Below, piece by piece: positions 35,381 through 46,183 of a DNA stretch of 64,000 nt. The notes beneath the pieces were generated by a model, which did not search any database, was not told the origin of the DNA, and saw only the letters and a program-made list of their open reading frames with translations. The first letter of the stretch is position 1; each line of letters begins with the position of its first letter. Position numbers and translations under genes: made by a program. Origin of the DNA: Epibacterium ulvae (GTDB lineage Bacteria; Pseudomonadota; Alphaproteobacteria; Rhodobacterales; Rhodobacteraceae); NCBI RefSeq assembly GCF_900102795.1, contig NZ_FMWG01000009.1, positions 83,641 to 147,640 of the forward strand, written 5' to 3'.

Positions 35381-36445
35381 ATGGCAGTAGTCCTTGGCCT
35401 TGCAGGGCTAATCTGGTGGGGAGGGCGCCTGATTGCGCTATCTAAACCCATGCGCATTGCACTGCTTTTGCTTTTGTACGGCGCGATTGTGATCATGCAG
35501 CTGACACTCCCGGCTGAGCAACCTTTACGCTTGGCGACAGGTGGATCGGTTGCACCGTGGCTGATTTTTGGCAGTTTGGGCTTGATGGTGTTTGCCTATA
35601 GCAAAGGCCTGCAGCGGTTGCGCAACCGCGCAAAGCACCATGAGGAGCAAAAATTGACTGATACGCAGACCTCGAATGATGCCTTTAGTGAGACAGAACT
35701 CAACCGGTATGCCCGCCATATCGTCATGCGTGAAATCGGAGGCGCTGGGCAAAAAAAATTAAAGCAAGCCAAGGTGCTTGTGATTGGGGCAGGGGGGCTT
35801 GGCTCACCCGTGCTTCAGTATCTTGCGGCGTCTGGTGTTGGAACGGTTGGCGTTATTGACGATGATGAGGTTGAGAACACTAATCTACAACGTCAGGTGC
35901 TTCATACGGACGCGCGTATTGGTATGGCTAAAGTGTTTTCAGCTGAGGCCGCAATGGTTGCACAAAATCCGTATGTGACCGTGCGTCCTTATCATCGCAA
36001 ACTAACCGAAGAGATCGCGACAGAGCTTTTTGCGGATTATGATCTGATTTTGGATGGCACCGACAATTTTGAGACGCGCTATCGTGTGAACCGTACGGCG
36101 GTTGCGCTCAACAAGCCATTGATTTCAGGCGCGTTGACACAATGGGAAGGTCAGGTTTCCGTTTTTCACCCAGCTGATAATGCACCATGTTATCAATGTA
36201 TCTTCCCTCAGGCACCTGCAGCCGAATTGGCTCCTTCTTGTGCGGAAGCTGGCGTTTTGGGGCCTTTGCCTGGCGTCATAGGTGCGATGATGGGGGTAGA
36301 GGCGATCAAAATTATCACGGGGGCTGGCACTCCGCTTAAAGGTGCGATGTTGATTTATGATGCGCTTTATGGGGAAACTCGCCGCATTTCTTTAAAACGA
36401 GACCCCTATTGCGCAACCTGCGGAACGCCGCATCAAGAGAATTGA
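35381..36445 (+). CDS. MoeB/ThiF-like adenylyltransferase with an N-terminal membrane anchor
   Basis: The 354-residue protein has two parts. Residues 1-80 contain three hydrophobic segments (about 1-20, 24-43 and 58-77). From about residue 100 it is a typical MoeB/HesA-type E1-like enzyme: ELNRYARHIVMREIGGAGQK, VIGAGGLGSPVLQYLA (nucleotide loop), GTDNFETRYRVN, paired CxxC zinc motifs (CYQC near residue 274 and CATC near the end) and the catalytic cysteine region PSCAEAGVLGPLPG. It should adenylate the C-terminus of MoaD or ThiS. The ordinary MoeB is about 250 residues and soluble. The ATG at 35381 has GGAGAG upstream, so the extension is likely real; a soluble form from an internal start (near residue 93) cannot be excluded. 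Confidence 0.87.
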   Translation: MAVVLGLAGLIWWGGRLIALSKPMRIALLLLLYGAIVIMQLTLPAEQPLRLATGGSVAPWLIFGSLGLMVFAYSKGLQRLRNRAKHHEEQKLTDTQTSNDAFSETELNRYARHIVMREIGGAGQKKLKQAKVLVIGAGGLGSPVLQYLAASGVGTVGVIDDDEVENTNLQRQVLHTDARIGMAKVFSAEAAMVAQNPYVTVRPYHRKLTEEIATELFADYDLILDGTDNFETRYRVNRTAVALNKPLISGALTQWEGQVSVFHPADNAPCYQCIFPQAPAAELAPSCAEAGVLGPLPGVIGAMMGVEAIKIITGAGTPLKGAMLIYDALYGETRRISLKRDPYCATCGTPHQEN

Positions 36446-36507
36446 AACAGCAGCGCGATAGTGTGGTTTTATAAAATCAAATCGCGCCCGCCGGAGGAGA
36501 AAATACG

Positions 36508-38520
36508 ATGACGAACCCTTTGTTGAAAGACTGGCAAACCCCATTTGGGCTCGCTCCGTTTTCTGAGATTTCAGACGCAGATTTTGCTCCAGCGCTTGAG
36601 GCTGCGCTTGACGCACACAAAGATCAGATTGAGGCAATTGCAACGAACACCGAAGCACCAAGTTTTGCCAATGTGATCGAAGCGTTGGAAACGCCCTGCC
36701 AGCCGCTTGAACAGGTTTTGTCGGTGTTCTTCACTGTTGCAGGCGCCGACAGCAATCCTGCGCGTGAAGCGTTGCAACGGGAGTTCTCTCCAAAACTGGC
36801 GGCGCATTTCTCAGCGATCACCGCAAATAAGGCGCTTTACGCACGGGTGCAGGCAGTATGGAACAAGCGTGACACGCTGGATTTGACTGACGAACAGGCG
36901 CGCGTGTTGATGTTGACCCATCGTGGATTTGTGCGTGGTGGCGCCGCATTGGAAGGTGCAGATGATCAGCGGATGCAAGAAATCAAAGGACGTTTGGCAA
37001 CCTTGGGAACCAGCTTTACCCAAAACCTGCTTGCGGATGAGCGCGAATGGTTCCTGCCCCTGACTGAAGACGATCTGGAAGGGTTGCCAGAATTTGTGGT
37101 GTCGGCTGCCCGTGCTGCTGGTGTGGAAAAAGGGCAGGATGGCCCTGTTGTCACCCTGTCGCGGTCTGTGATCACGCCGTTTCTGCAATTCTCACCGCGA
37201 CGAGATCTCCGTGAAGCGGCGTTTAAGGCTTTTGTGGCCCGAGGTGCAAATGGGGGCGAGACTGACAATCGGGAAATTGCTGCTGAAATTCTGGGGCTGC
37301 GCAAAGAACGCGCTGGCTTATTGGGCTATGATAGTTTTGCGACCTACAAGCTGGAAACTGAAATGGCAAAAACGCCAGATGCAGTGCGCAATCTTTTGAT
37401 GGATGTTTGGCAACCGGCCAAGGCGCAGGCGGAAGCTGACGCAAAAATACTCACTGAAATGATGCATGCCGACGGCATAAACGGCGATCTGGAGCCTTGG
37501 GATTGGCGATATTATTCGGAAAAACGCCGTGTCGCAGAGCATGATTTGGATGAAGCAGAATTAAAGCCTTATCTGCAGCTTGAACAGATGATCAAAGCGT
37601 CTTTTGCTTGTGCCAATCGTTTGTTTGGACTGGAGTTTTCACCGCTTGATGTGCCTCTGTATCACAAGGATTGTCGCGCGTGGGAGGTGACACGCGGTGG
37701 TCAACACGTTGCGGTGTTCATCGGCGATTACTTTGCGCGTGGCTCTAAACGGTCTGGGGCTTGGTGTTCTGCAATGCGCAGCCAAGCTAAGTTTCCAGAG
37801 GTGCAGACGCCTATTGTGATCAACGTCTGCAATTTCGCTGCGGGAGAGCCCGCTTTGCTCAGCTGGGATGATGCCCGTACTTTGTTTCATGAATTTGGCC
37901 ACGCTTTGCATCAGATGCTGTCCAATGTAACTTATGAAAGCATTTCCGGTACATCAGTTGCGCGTGACTTTGTAGAACTGCCGTCGCAGCTTTATGAACA
38001 TTGGCTGGAAGTGCCAGAAGTGTTACAGGACTTTGCGTTGCATGCCGAAACGGGCAAAGCGATGCCAGAAGACCTGCTGCAAAAGGTATTGGGTGCTGCG
38101 ACCTATGATATGGGATTCCAGACTGTTGAATATGTAGCATCTGCTTTGGTTGATTTGGCCTTTCATGAAGGAGAGGCCGCGCGTGATCCGATGGAAAAAC
38201 AAGCCGAAGTGCTCGCGGAAATCGGTATGCCAAACGCCATCAAAATGCGCCACGCGACACCACAGTTTGCACATGTGTTTTCAGGGGACGGATATAGTTC
38301 CGGCTATTACAGCTATATGTGGTCCGAGGTTATGGATGCAGATGCTTTTGCAGCCTTTGAAGAGGCGGGCAGCGCATTCGATCAAGGCCGCGCTGAAGCA
38401 TTGGAAGCCTGCATTCTTTCGACAGGTGGATCACAAGATCCGGCAGATTTGTATCGCGCATTTCGGGGACGACTGCCGGGAGTAGAGGCCTTGCTTAAGG
38501 GGCGCGGCCTTGCCGCTTAA
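36508..38520 (+). CDS. M3 family oligopeptidase (OpdA/Dcp-like zinc metallopeptidase)
   Basis: The 670-residue protein carries the M3 zinc motif HEFGHALH (residue about 460) with the distal glutamate in the following helix, and the family C-terminal pattern GYSSGYYSYMWSEVMDADAF. It starts with NPLLKDWQTPFGLAPFSEIS, typical of oligopeptidase A and dipeptidyl carboxypeptidase. It degrades short peptides in the cytoplasm; no signal peptide is present. GGAGGAG precedes the ATG. Its stop overlaps that of the convergent ghrA by a few bases (38517-38520), leaving no space for a terminator. Confidence 0.95.
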   Translation: MTNPLLKDWQTPFGLAPFSEISDADFAPALEAALDAHKDQIEAIATNTEAPSFANVIEALETPCQPLEQVLSVFFTVAGADSNPAREALQREFSPKLAAHFSAITANKALYARVQAVWNKRDTLDLTDEQARVLMLTHRGFVRGGAALEGADDQRMQEIKGRLATLGTSFTQNLLADEREWFLPLTEDDLEGLPEFVVSAARAAGVEKGQDGPVVTLSRSVITPFLQFSPRRDLREAAFKAFVARGANGGETDNREIAAEILGLRKERAGLLGYDSFATYKLETEMAKTPDAVRNLLMDVWQPAKAQAEADAKILTEMMHADGINGDLEPWDWRYYSEKRRVAEHDLDEAELKPYLQLEQMIKASFACANRLFGLEFSPLDVPLYHKDCRAWEVTRGGQHVAVFIGDYFARGSKRSGAWCSAMRSQAKFPEVQTPIVINVCNFAAGEPALLSWDDARTLFHEFGHALHQMLSNVTYESISGTSVARDFVELPSQLYEHWLEVPEVLQDFALHAETGKAMPEDLLQKVLGAATYDMGFQTVEYVASALVDLAFHEGEAARDPMEKQAEVLAEIGMPNAIKMRHATPQFAHVFSGDGYSSGYYSYMWSEVMDADAFAAFEEAGSAFDQGRAEALEACILSTGGSQDPADLYRAFRGRLPGVEALLKGRGLAA

Positions 38521-39443
38521 TAGCCCAACTGGCGGTCAACCTCATGTAACAGTGGTTGACCGCTTTCGCTTCTGGCAATGTTTAGGGCCAGCATGTCTGA
38601 TGCGGTGATTGGCCGTGTTTCCGCAGCGATATGGGGCGTGACTGTTACATGGGGATGTGCCCAATACGGGTGCTCTTGGGGCAGCGGTTCTTGTCGAAAA
38701 ACATCCAGCGTGGCATGGGCGATATGGCCGCTGTTGAGGCTGTCCAGAAGGGCCGCATCGTCAATCAATGTGCCGCGTCCGGGGTTGATTATGCGTGCCC
38801 CCTGCGGGAGGAGCGCAAGCCGGTCTGCATTTAAGATATTCTGGGTTGCACCTGTGTCTGGCAGTAAAAGAACCAGAATTTCGGCGTTTTGCAGAGCGCT
38901 TTTTAGACCTGCTTCACCATGTTGGGACGTAATGCCTTCAACGTGTTTTGCAGAGCGCGACCAGCCTGTGACCGAAAACCCTAAAGCTGCTAGCGCTGTT
39001 GCGCAGGCTGTGCCCAAGGCTCCAAGGCCTAATATGCTCACCTGCCGCTGCTGGGCGAGAGGCGGGATTTTTGGCGCCCAGAGGTCCTGGGTCTGAAGGC
39101 TGCGGTCCAGGTCTAAATGATAGCGCAATACGTGACCGGCCACCCATTCAACCATACCTGCCGTCAATCCTGGATCAACCATGCGGCACAAAGGCATGGT
39201 CAGTGTCGAATTGCCCACGATACGTTCGACCCCCGCCCAAAGGCTAAGCACCGCTTTACACCGGGTATAAGGTGCGAAATCTTGCAGATCCGAAGTGGGT
39301 GCGTAGATAATGTAATCCACGTTTTCGGCGGCATGATCTTGGCGTAAATCAATTTCAAGATCATGCGCGGCACAGGCTGCGACTATAGTATCTTGATATG
39401 TTGCCCATGCGGTCTCAGAAGCGGAAAACTGGATATTTATCAT
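38517..39443 (-). CDS. ghrA: Glyoxylate/hydroxypyruvate reductase A-like D-isomer 2-hydroxyacid dehydrogenase
   Basis: The 308-residue protein has the NAD(P)-binding motif GLGALGTACATALAALGFSV with WSRS after it, the catalytic arginine in NPGRGTLID, and the HYWAHPHVTVTPHIAAETRP segment with the general-acid histidine. These resemble GhrA (YcdW). It reduces glyoxylate and hydroxypyruvate. It is encoded just downstream of rodA on the same strand? no: rodA ends before it in the minus direction at 39462, so ghrA follows rodA by 18 bp and may be co-transcribed with the shape genes. Substrate preference is inferred. Confidence 0.87.
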   Translation of the reverse strand: MINIQFSASETAWATYQDTIVAACAAHDLEIDLRQDHAAENVDYIIYAPTSDLQDFAPYTRCKAVLSLWAGVERIVGNSTLTMPLCRMVDPGLTAGMVEWVAGHVLRYHLDLDRSLQTQDLWAPKIPPLAQQRQVSILGLGALGTACATALAALGFSVTGWSRSAKHVEGITSQHGEAGLKSALQNAEILVLLLPDTGATQNILNADRLALLPQGARIINPGRGTLIDDAALLDSLNSGHIAHATLDVFRQEPLPQEHPYWAHPHVTVTPHIAAETRPITASDMLALNIARSESGQPLLHEVDRQLGY

Positions 39444-39461
39444 CTGTGCCTTCGGTTTGAT

Positions 39462-40601
39462 TTAGCGCGGTCTGTGAATATTGGCGCTTTGGATCAATCC
39501 AAAGGCCCCCATCAGGACGAGCATAACGGAGCCACCATAGGACACCATTGGCAAAGGCACACCCACAACCGGCATCAACCCCATGACCATCGACATGTTC
39601 ACCGCAAAGAACAGGAAGAATGTCAGTGCAATCCCCATTGTAAGCAGAGAGGAGAACCGGTCTTTGTTTGCGATCGCCGCAGCAATCGCAAAAATGATGA
39701 CCAGCATATAGATGCTCAGCAGACTGAACGCCCCGACAAATCCAAATTCTTCTGCGAGCGTCGTAAAGATAAAGTCGGTGTGTTTCTCAGGCAAAAAATT
39801 CAACCGGGACTGAGTGCCCTGCATGAAACCCCTTCCAGACCAGCCGCCCGAACCAAGTGCGATTTTGGATTGTGTGATGTGATACCCCGCGCCCAAAGGG
39901 TCTTGGGATGGGTCCAAAAACGTATCAATCCGGCGATATTGATAGTCTTTCAAAAGCTGCCATTCCGTGCTTCGACTTTGAAAGACAGCGGCAACAAGAC
40001 CCACGCCAGATGCAATGACTGCAGCGAAATAGGCCCAGTGAACGCCCGCGAGAAACATAACACCGCCGCCTGCAGCCATCAGCAGAATTGAGGTCCCAAG
40101 GTCAGGCTGTTTCAAGACCAATGCAGTTGGGGCCAAAATCATAACAACGGGCAGTATTACCCAGAAGGGGCGCGATGTCTTTTCTGGAGGTAGCCAGTCA
40201 TAATAGGCTGCTAGCAGCATAACGAGGGTGATTTTCATCAACTCGGACGGCTGTAAGCGCATGAAACCAAGGTCGATCCACCGCTGTGCCCCCATGCCGA
40301 CGCTGCCAAAAAATTCAACTGCGATGAGAAGACCAAAAGCGCCTAGATAAGCCAGTACAGATATATTTCGCCAGAACCAGATTGGAATGATAGCTACAAA
40401 AAGCATCACCCCTAAGCCAAGCAAAAACCGTTTCATTTGGGGTTCCGCCCAAGTTGAGAAAGACCCACCTGCCACCGAATAGAGCATCAAAAAGCCAACG
40501 CTTGCGATAGTGATCGTCAGCAAAAGCAGTGGCCAGTTCAGATAGAGAACCTTGCGAAACCCGCTTGGGATGGTCTGTGCGTTGTTGGACAAGTAGGTCA
40601 T
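39462..40601 (-). CDS. rodA: Rod-shape peptidoglycan glycosyltransferase RodA
   Basis: The 379-residue SEDS protein has ten membrane segments and family signatures: GAQRWIDLGFMRLQPSELMK, the catalytic-loop region around SQDPLGAGYHITQSKIALGSG, and the C-terminal GVPLPMVSYGGSVMLVLMGA. It polymerises glycan strands together with PBP2 for elongation. Its ATG overlaps the mrdA stop (40598-40601). It is the last of the five shape genes read on the minus strand. Confidence 0.96.
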   Translation of the reverse strand: MTYLSNNAQTIPSGFRKVLYLNWPLLLLTITIASVGFLMLYSVAGGSFSTWAEPQMKRFLLGLGVMLFVAIIPIWFWRNISVLAYLGAFGLLIAVEFFGSVGMGAQRWIDLGFMRLQPSELMKITLVMLLAAYYDWLPPEKTSRPFWVILPVVMILAPTALVLKQPDLGTSILLMAAGGGVMFLAGVHWAYFAAVIASGVGLVAAVFQSRSTEWQLLKDYQYRRIDTFLDPSQDPLGAGYHITQSKIALGSGGWSGRGFMQGTQSRLNFLPEKHTDFIFTTLAEEFGFVGAFSLLSIYMLVIIFAIAAAIANKDRFSSLLTMGIALTFFLFFAVNMSMVMGLMPVVGVPLPMVSYGGSVMLVLMGAFGLIQSANIHRPR

Positions 40602-42547
40602 GCTTGATCTTTCAACGATGATTGATGGGCTTTTTCCTGTTCGCGTTGCAGTCGCTCCTGCAGGGCTTTGATCCGGCTACGATCTGCTTTTGGGTAGGCT
40701 TCAAGCGGTGGTGTGCCACCGTAAAGCGCCTGCAATAGGATATCACGCGCAATTGGTGCTGCAGCTTTGGATCCACCGCCGCCATGCTCGACCACAACTG
40801 AGATCGCAAATTTTGGATTATCATAGGGGGCAAAGCTTACAAATAATGCGTGATCTCGGCGCTCCCAAGGTAGATCTTCGTTGCGAATGACACCTGCAGC
40901 GCGTTCTGCTGCGGTGATATTACGCACCTGGCTGGTGCCAGTCTTGCCTGCCATGCGCATGTCTTCGCTGACAATGCGGCTACCATAGCCTGTGCCGCGG
41001 CGTTCGTTGCTGACGGAGTACATGCCCCGCCGCACCACGCGCAAGATGTTCTCGTTCATGCCAAGGCTTTCGCCTGCCCCCGAAGGTTGCTCAACGCCAT
41101 CTATTGATTTCAAAAGTCGTGGCGTGACAGAGCGCCCAGTGGCCAATCGTGCGGTCATGACCGCCAATTGCATCGGTGAGGCAAGCATATATCCTTGCCC
41201 GATTGAGGCATTCACTGTGTCACCAACCAGCCAATCCTGATCGTAGCTTTGTTTTTTCCATTCTTTGTCAGGGGCCAATCCACTTGCCACCGCTGACATC
41301 GGTAGGTCGTGGCGAATACCCAAGCCAAAACGCCGCGCCATTGCAGAGATCTTTTCGATCCCGACCTTGATGGCGAGATCATAATAATAAACATCGCAAG
41401 AGCCTTTGAGAGACTCGTTCAGATTGACATGACCATGACCTGCACGTTTCCAGCAATGGAAACGACGGCCTGAGACTTCTAGATGGCCGGGGCACCAAAC
41501 TGTGTCCTCGGTTCCAACGATACCTTCTTCAAGTGCAGCAAGCGCCACAATCATTTTAAAAGTAGATCCCGGAGGATAGGTGCCTTGTACTGTTTTGTTG
41601 GCAAGGGGGCGGTAAGGATCACTGGTCAAAGAGCGATAGTCGGGTCCAGAAATCCCCCGTACAAAAAGATTAGGATCAAAGCTGGGAGATGAGGAGATGG
41701 CGCGTAAATCGCCGGTCTCGCAATCGATTACGACGGCGCTTGCGCTTTCATTGCCTAGGCGTGCTTGGGTATAAGCCTGAAGATCTGCATCGAGGGTCAG
41801 CTGCATGTCGCCGCCAGCCTCACCTTCCCGACGGCCAAGTTCCCGCATTATTCGCCCATAGGCGTTGACTTCAACCTGTTTGGTGCCAGCTTTACCGCGC
41901 AATTGTTCTTCGAGTTTGGCTTCAAACCCGACTTTTCCAAACTGAAAGCGAGGGGTGAGCAAAATAGGATCTGGATTCTCCATTTTAGACAGATCGTAGT
42001 CTGATACAGGCCCCACATATCCCACCACATGTGCAAAATCTGCATTTTGCGGGTATATGCGTGTCAGGCCGACCTCAGGAGAGATACCCGGCAGCGCGGG
42101 TGCATTGGCGGCGACTTTTGCGATATCTTCCCAAGCAACCTGATCTGAAAGCGTGATGCGATGGAAGGGACGGGAATTCTTGATATCCACCATGGCTTTT
42201 TCGATATCTTCATCTGGAATATCGATTAGTTTGCGCAGCCTAGAGATGGCAACTTCAACATCGTCGCTGTTTTCCGGAACGATTACAATGCGATAGGATG
42301 GGGAATTTTGTGCAATAACTTTACCATTGCGATCAAAAATACGCCCACGGGCTGGTGGTAAAAGTTCAAAATTTACGCGGTTCTCTTCCGCGAGTAAGCG
42401 AAATTCATCGGCTTGATCTACCTGTAGGTACTGCATGCGGGCAGCAAGTCCGCCTGCAAATCCAAGTTGAACACCACCCAAAAGCAATGCGCGCCGTGAT
42501 AAGACACGGTGGCTTCGATCTTGATCTTTTGGGGCGCGTTTCATCAA
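40598..42547 (-). CDS. mrdA: Penicillin-binding protein 2 (elongasome transpeptidase)
   Basis: The 649-residue class B PBP has an N-terminal membrane anchor (RRALLLGGVQLGFAGGLAAR), a dimerisation domain, and the transpeptidase domain with SxxK in PPGSTFKMIVALAALEEG, and the KTGTSQV motif near the C-terminus. It forms cross-links in the side wall together with RodA. Overlap of its start with the mreD stop (42544-42547) and of its stop with rodA shows a tightly packed operon. The C-terminus ends in a charged tail. Confidence 0.96.
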   Translation of the reverse strand: MMKRAPKDQDRSHRVLSRRALLLGGVQLGFAGGLAARMQYLQVDQADEFRLLAEENRVNFELLPPARGRIFDRNGKVIAQNSPSYRIVIVPENSDDVEVAISRLRKLIDIPDEDIEKAMVDIKNSRPFHRITLSDQVAWEDIAKVAANAPALPGISPEVGLTRIYPQNADFAHVVGYVGPVSDYDLSKMENPDPILLTPRFQFGKVGFEAKLEEQLRGKAGTKQVEVNAYGRIMRELGRREGEAGGDMQLTLDADLQAYTQARLGNESASAVVIDCETGDLRAISSSPSFDPNLFVRGISGPDYRSLTSDPYRPLANKTVQGTYPPGSTFKMIVALAALEEGIVGTEDTVWCPGHLEVSGRRFHCWKRAGHGHVNLNESLKGSCDVYYYDLAIKVGIEKISAMARRFGLGIRHDLPMSAVASGLAPDKEWKKQSYDQDWLVGDTVNASIGQGYMLASPMQLAVMTARLATGRSVTPRLLKSIDGVEQPSGAGESLGMNENILRVVRRGMYSVSNERRGTGYGSRIVSEDMRMAGKTGTSQVRNITAAERAAGVIRNEDLPWERRDHALFVSFAPYDNPKFAISVVVEHGGGGSKAAAPIARDILLQALYGGTPPLEAYPKADRSRIKALQERLQREQEKAHQSSLKDQA

Positions 42548-43080
42548 TGACCTCGCATGGCGTCAGCTTCGCTGGGAGAGAGCTTGCGTACGTTCAGAAC
42601 GCTTTGGCAAAACACCGCCAGCAGGGGATACGCTATAATTGTCATAATCATCTGTATCATGGAAAGCGTCAAAGTTGCCTGTTCCGTATTGGTGAGGTTC
42701 AAAATCATGCGATTAGCGAGTGTGATGGCGCTGATCACGATAGCTCCAGTGAGCCATTCGCTCATAAAAGCCGTTTCACGGTGTGCCTGAACGCGGGATT
42801 TGAGGAACTCACACCCCAGCAATGTCAGCATCGTAAGTAGACCGGGGGGGCGATAGAGCAGCAGGTCAACCATCAAGAGGGTGAAAAAAATAGAAAGCGT
42901 TGGAATGTAATCGGGGCGTCGTGTGGCCCATACCAAAGCGATGCATAGAATCAGATCTGGAGGAGCCCAGCCCTTTGGTAACGTGTTCAAAGGTAAAAGA
43001 TGCGCAAATACGATACCGAAACACAAAACAGGGAACAAAAGGCGCATCATCCACAGGCGCGCTTGTGGGGCACTAGCCAT
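42544..43080 (-). CDS. mreD: Rod-shape protein MreD
   Basis: The 178-residue membrane protein has about five membrane segments (WMMRLLFPVLCFGIVFAHLL first) and a charged end. Its place between mreC and mrdA identifies it, since MreD proteins diverge strongly in sequence. It links MreC with the PBP2-RodA machine in the inner membrane. The ATG at 43080 overlaps the mreC end by eight bases; the longer frame (43128) lies well inside mreC and is rejected. Confidence 0.9.
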   Translation of the reverse strand: MASAPQARLWMMRLLFPVLCFGIVFAHLLPLNTLPKGWAPPDLILCIALVWATRRPDYIPTLSIFFTLLMVDLLLYRPPGLLTMLTLLGCEFLKSRVQAHRETAFMSEWLTGAIVISAITLANRMILNLTNTEQATLTLSMIQMIMTIIAYPLLAVFCQSVLNVRKLSPSEADAMRGH

Positions 43081-44005
43081 CGCTGGGCGCAGCCTCTTGT
43101 GAAAGTTCCAGATTTTGGGGACGGCCACGGGGAGTCAATGCATCAGGATCTGGTACGATCAGACCTCCCTGATCGTTGATAACTTCGGTGCCGTGGTGGC
43201 GCAGGATACGAAGGAACTCGAGGCGTTCATAATCGGCAGACAAGCGAACGCGCAGTCGTCCTGTGCGGTCCTGTGCAACCTGCCCAACCAAGAGGCCAGC
43301 GGGAAAAACGGATCCATCGCCTGATGTGATCACACGGTCTCCTGGGCGAACAAGATCTGCGTTTTCAAGAAAATTTAGCGTTGGGGATATGCTGTTGTCA
43401 CCTGAAACCAAAGCGGATTGTCCCGAGGGTTGAATGACAACTGGGATCGCACTTGCTGGATCTGTAAGCAACATAACACGGGCGCTGGTTTTTCCGGTAC
43501 CTGAAATGCGCCCGACAAGGCCGATTCCGTCCATTGCTGCCCAGCCATCCTGAACGCCATCACGGTAGCCGATGTTCAGCAAGACAGATTGCCGAAAGGG
43601 GGAGCCACTGTCTGCCATCACAACGCCCGTGATATAGGTCAGTTTGGGATCAAGGCGGACATTGTTCAGGTCTAGCAGACGTGCATTTTCCTGTTCCAAC
43701 TGCAGGGCGGCTTCTTTCCAGGCGCGCATTTGGCGCAGTTCAGAGCGCAATTCTTGATTTTGTTCGGACAGGCGTTGATAGCTTTGAAAGTCTCGCAGCA
43801 GATTGATGGTGCCTGTAACCGGTGCCATCATCCAATCCATATTGGGGACAACGTGATCGACAACTTTTGCTCGAAACCGTTCAACACGGGGATTGTCGAT
43901 GCGCCAGACGATAAAAAAGGCAAAAAGGCATAAGCACAGAAGCCCGACCAGCAGACGACGGAGCGGGGTTACGTAATCTTCACGCTGAGACCGGTCTCGG
44001 GCCAA
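43073..44005 (-). CDS. mreC: Rod-shape protein MreC
   Basis: The 310-residue protein has a cytoplasmic N-terminus, one membrane segment at about residues 18-38 (LLVGLLCLCLFAFFIVW), a coiled coil (about 70-115, ENARLLDLNNVRLD at its end) and the periplasmic beta domains with GDGVQDGWAAMDGIGLVGRI-like pattern and SGDGSVFPAGLLVGQV. It connects the MreB filament to PBP2 in the elongasome. It follows mreB by 52 bp. The C-terminal tail is proline and acid rich. No unusual features. Confidence 0.95.
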   Translation of the reverse strand: MARDRSQREDYVTPLRRLLVGLLCLCLFAFFIVWRIDNPRVERFRAKVVDHVVPNMDWMMAPVTGTINLLRDFQSYQRLSEQNQELRSELRQMRAWKEAALQLEQENARLLDLNNVRLDPKLTYITGVVMADSGSPFRQSVLLNIGYRDGVQDGWAAMDGIGLVGRISGTGKTSARVMLLTDPASAIPVVIQPSGQSALVSGDNSISPTLNFLENADLVRPGDRVITSGDGSVFPAGLLVGQVAQDRTGRLRVRLSADYERLEFLRILRHHGTEVINDQGGLIVPDPDALTPRGRPQNLELSQEAAPSDG

Positions 44006-44057
44006 ATCGCTCCTTTCGGGCGTCGTGCAGGCTGCGCCGCGTAGGCGCAGCTACGCC

Positions 44058-45125
<1,068 letters not shown>

Positions 45126-45319
45126 CTATAATTTTGGGAGCCCTCACACAGGAGTCCCCATGCAGATCTTATAGGCAGCACAGCGCCGCCTTAAAAGAGC
45201 GTATTGGGGAGAACTAGCGCCTTTTCGCTTGGTCGTGCCGCAATAGCACCTGCGTGGATGCAATTTGTACCTTTATTGCGCAGATCCAAGGATGTGGAAT
45301 CGGACCGAGGATGTCTTGC

Positions 45320-46060
45320 TTAACCTGGGAAAATGCGCCGGAATTCAGTACTGAAATGCGACCAGCTCAGCACGGCGCTGTTGCCCGCATATCCTTCGTA
45401 ATAGGATCTACCGTTAGACATCGGTAGTCCGGCCCAGATTTTGGCAAGGTTCAACATAAAGGTTTCACGCGGCATGCTTGCTTCCCTGAAGTCGCTTAGG
45501 CCTGCTTCCTCCAAGAGTTGATGGGCAAGTTGATCCTGAATGTCTGGGCTAAAGCGATCCTGCAACGAGACGCCTTGGAATTTGACCAACCGTCGCAATG
45601 TTGCCGGGATAAATTGATACCGCCCGATGGCATGGGGCTGACCGGGCGTTTGTTTGATCCAAGCGTAAATTTCTCCAATGGTCATTTCAGTGGGTCGTTT
45701 GGGGGGCTTAATGCGCGCACCATAATTGACAGCATCATACCCTGATTTGCCTGCCTCGGCTTCGGCGATCAAATTCATGAGCAGTTTTGCGGCGGGGGGC
45801 GCAGCGATGCTGGGGGCAAACAGGCTTCCTCCGTTGCGCCCCCGAAACAAGCTGGCAGCACCCGGGCGCAAAGAGATGGATCCCCGCCCTTGATCTTCGG
45901 GGACCATACCGTTTGAAGGGGCTTGGCTGCGCGGTATCGAGGTTTTGTGCAGAAAGAAACCATCAGACACCAGCGAATGTGGGCTCGCCACTGTGGTCAC
46001 GGGCAGTGCCAGAAGGCTGCACAGTGCGATGATGGAATGGAAACTCATTCTGAGGGGCAT
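45320..46060 (-). CDS. Exported lysozyme-like protein (GH104/transglycosylase-like)
   Basis: The 246-residue protein starts with a signal peptide (MPLRMSFHSIIALCSLLALP, then VTTVAS). After a low-complexity linker, residues 90-230 resemble the lambda-endolysin type lytic transglycosylase fold: LIAEAEAGKSGYDAVNYG with a glutamate in the expected position, TIGEIYAWIKQTPGQPHAIGRYQFIPATL, and LNLAKIWAGLP. It probably cuts or recognises peptidoglycan in the periplasm. The gene lies upstream of mreB on the same strand but with a 215-bp gap, so co-regulation is only possible, not shown. Function as an active hydrolase is inferred. Confidence 0.75.
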   Translation of the reverse strand: MPLRMSFHSIIALCSLLALPVTTVASPHSLVSDGFFLHKTSIPRSQAPSNGMVPEDQGRGSISLRPGAASLFRGRNGGSLFAPSIAAPPAAKLLMNLIAEAEAGKSGYDAVNYGARIKPPKRPTEMTIGEIYAWIKQTPGQPHAIGRYQFIPATLRRLVKFQGVSLQDRFSPDIQDQLAHQLLEEAGLSDFREASMPRETFMLNLAKIWAGLPMSNGRSYYEGYAGNSAVLSWSHFSTEFRRIFPG

Positions 46061-46183
46061 AAAGACCTGCTTTCTGCGGGCGGATATCTGTCGTCAATGT
46101 GCCGTAAACGGGTTTAGATTTGGTAACTTGATCCGGGCGTGATGGCTCTTTTCGAACAACAATAATCGGGCTAAAGAGGCGCT

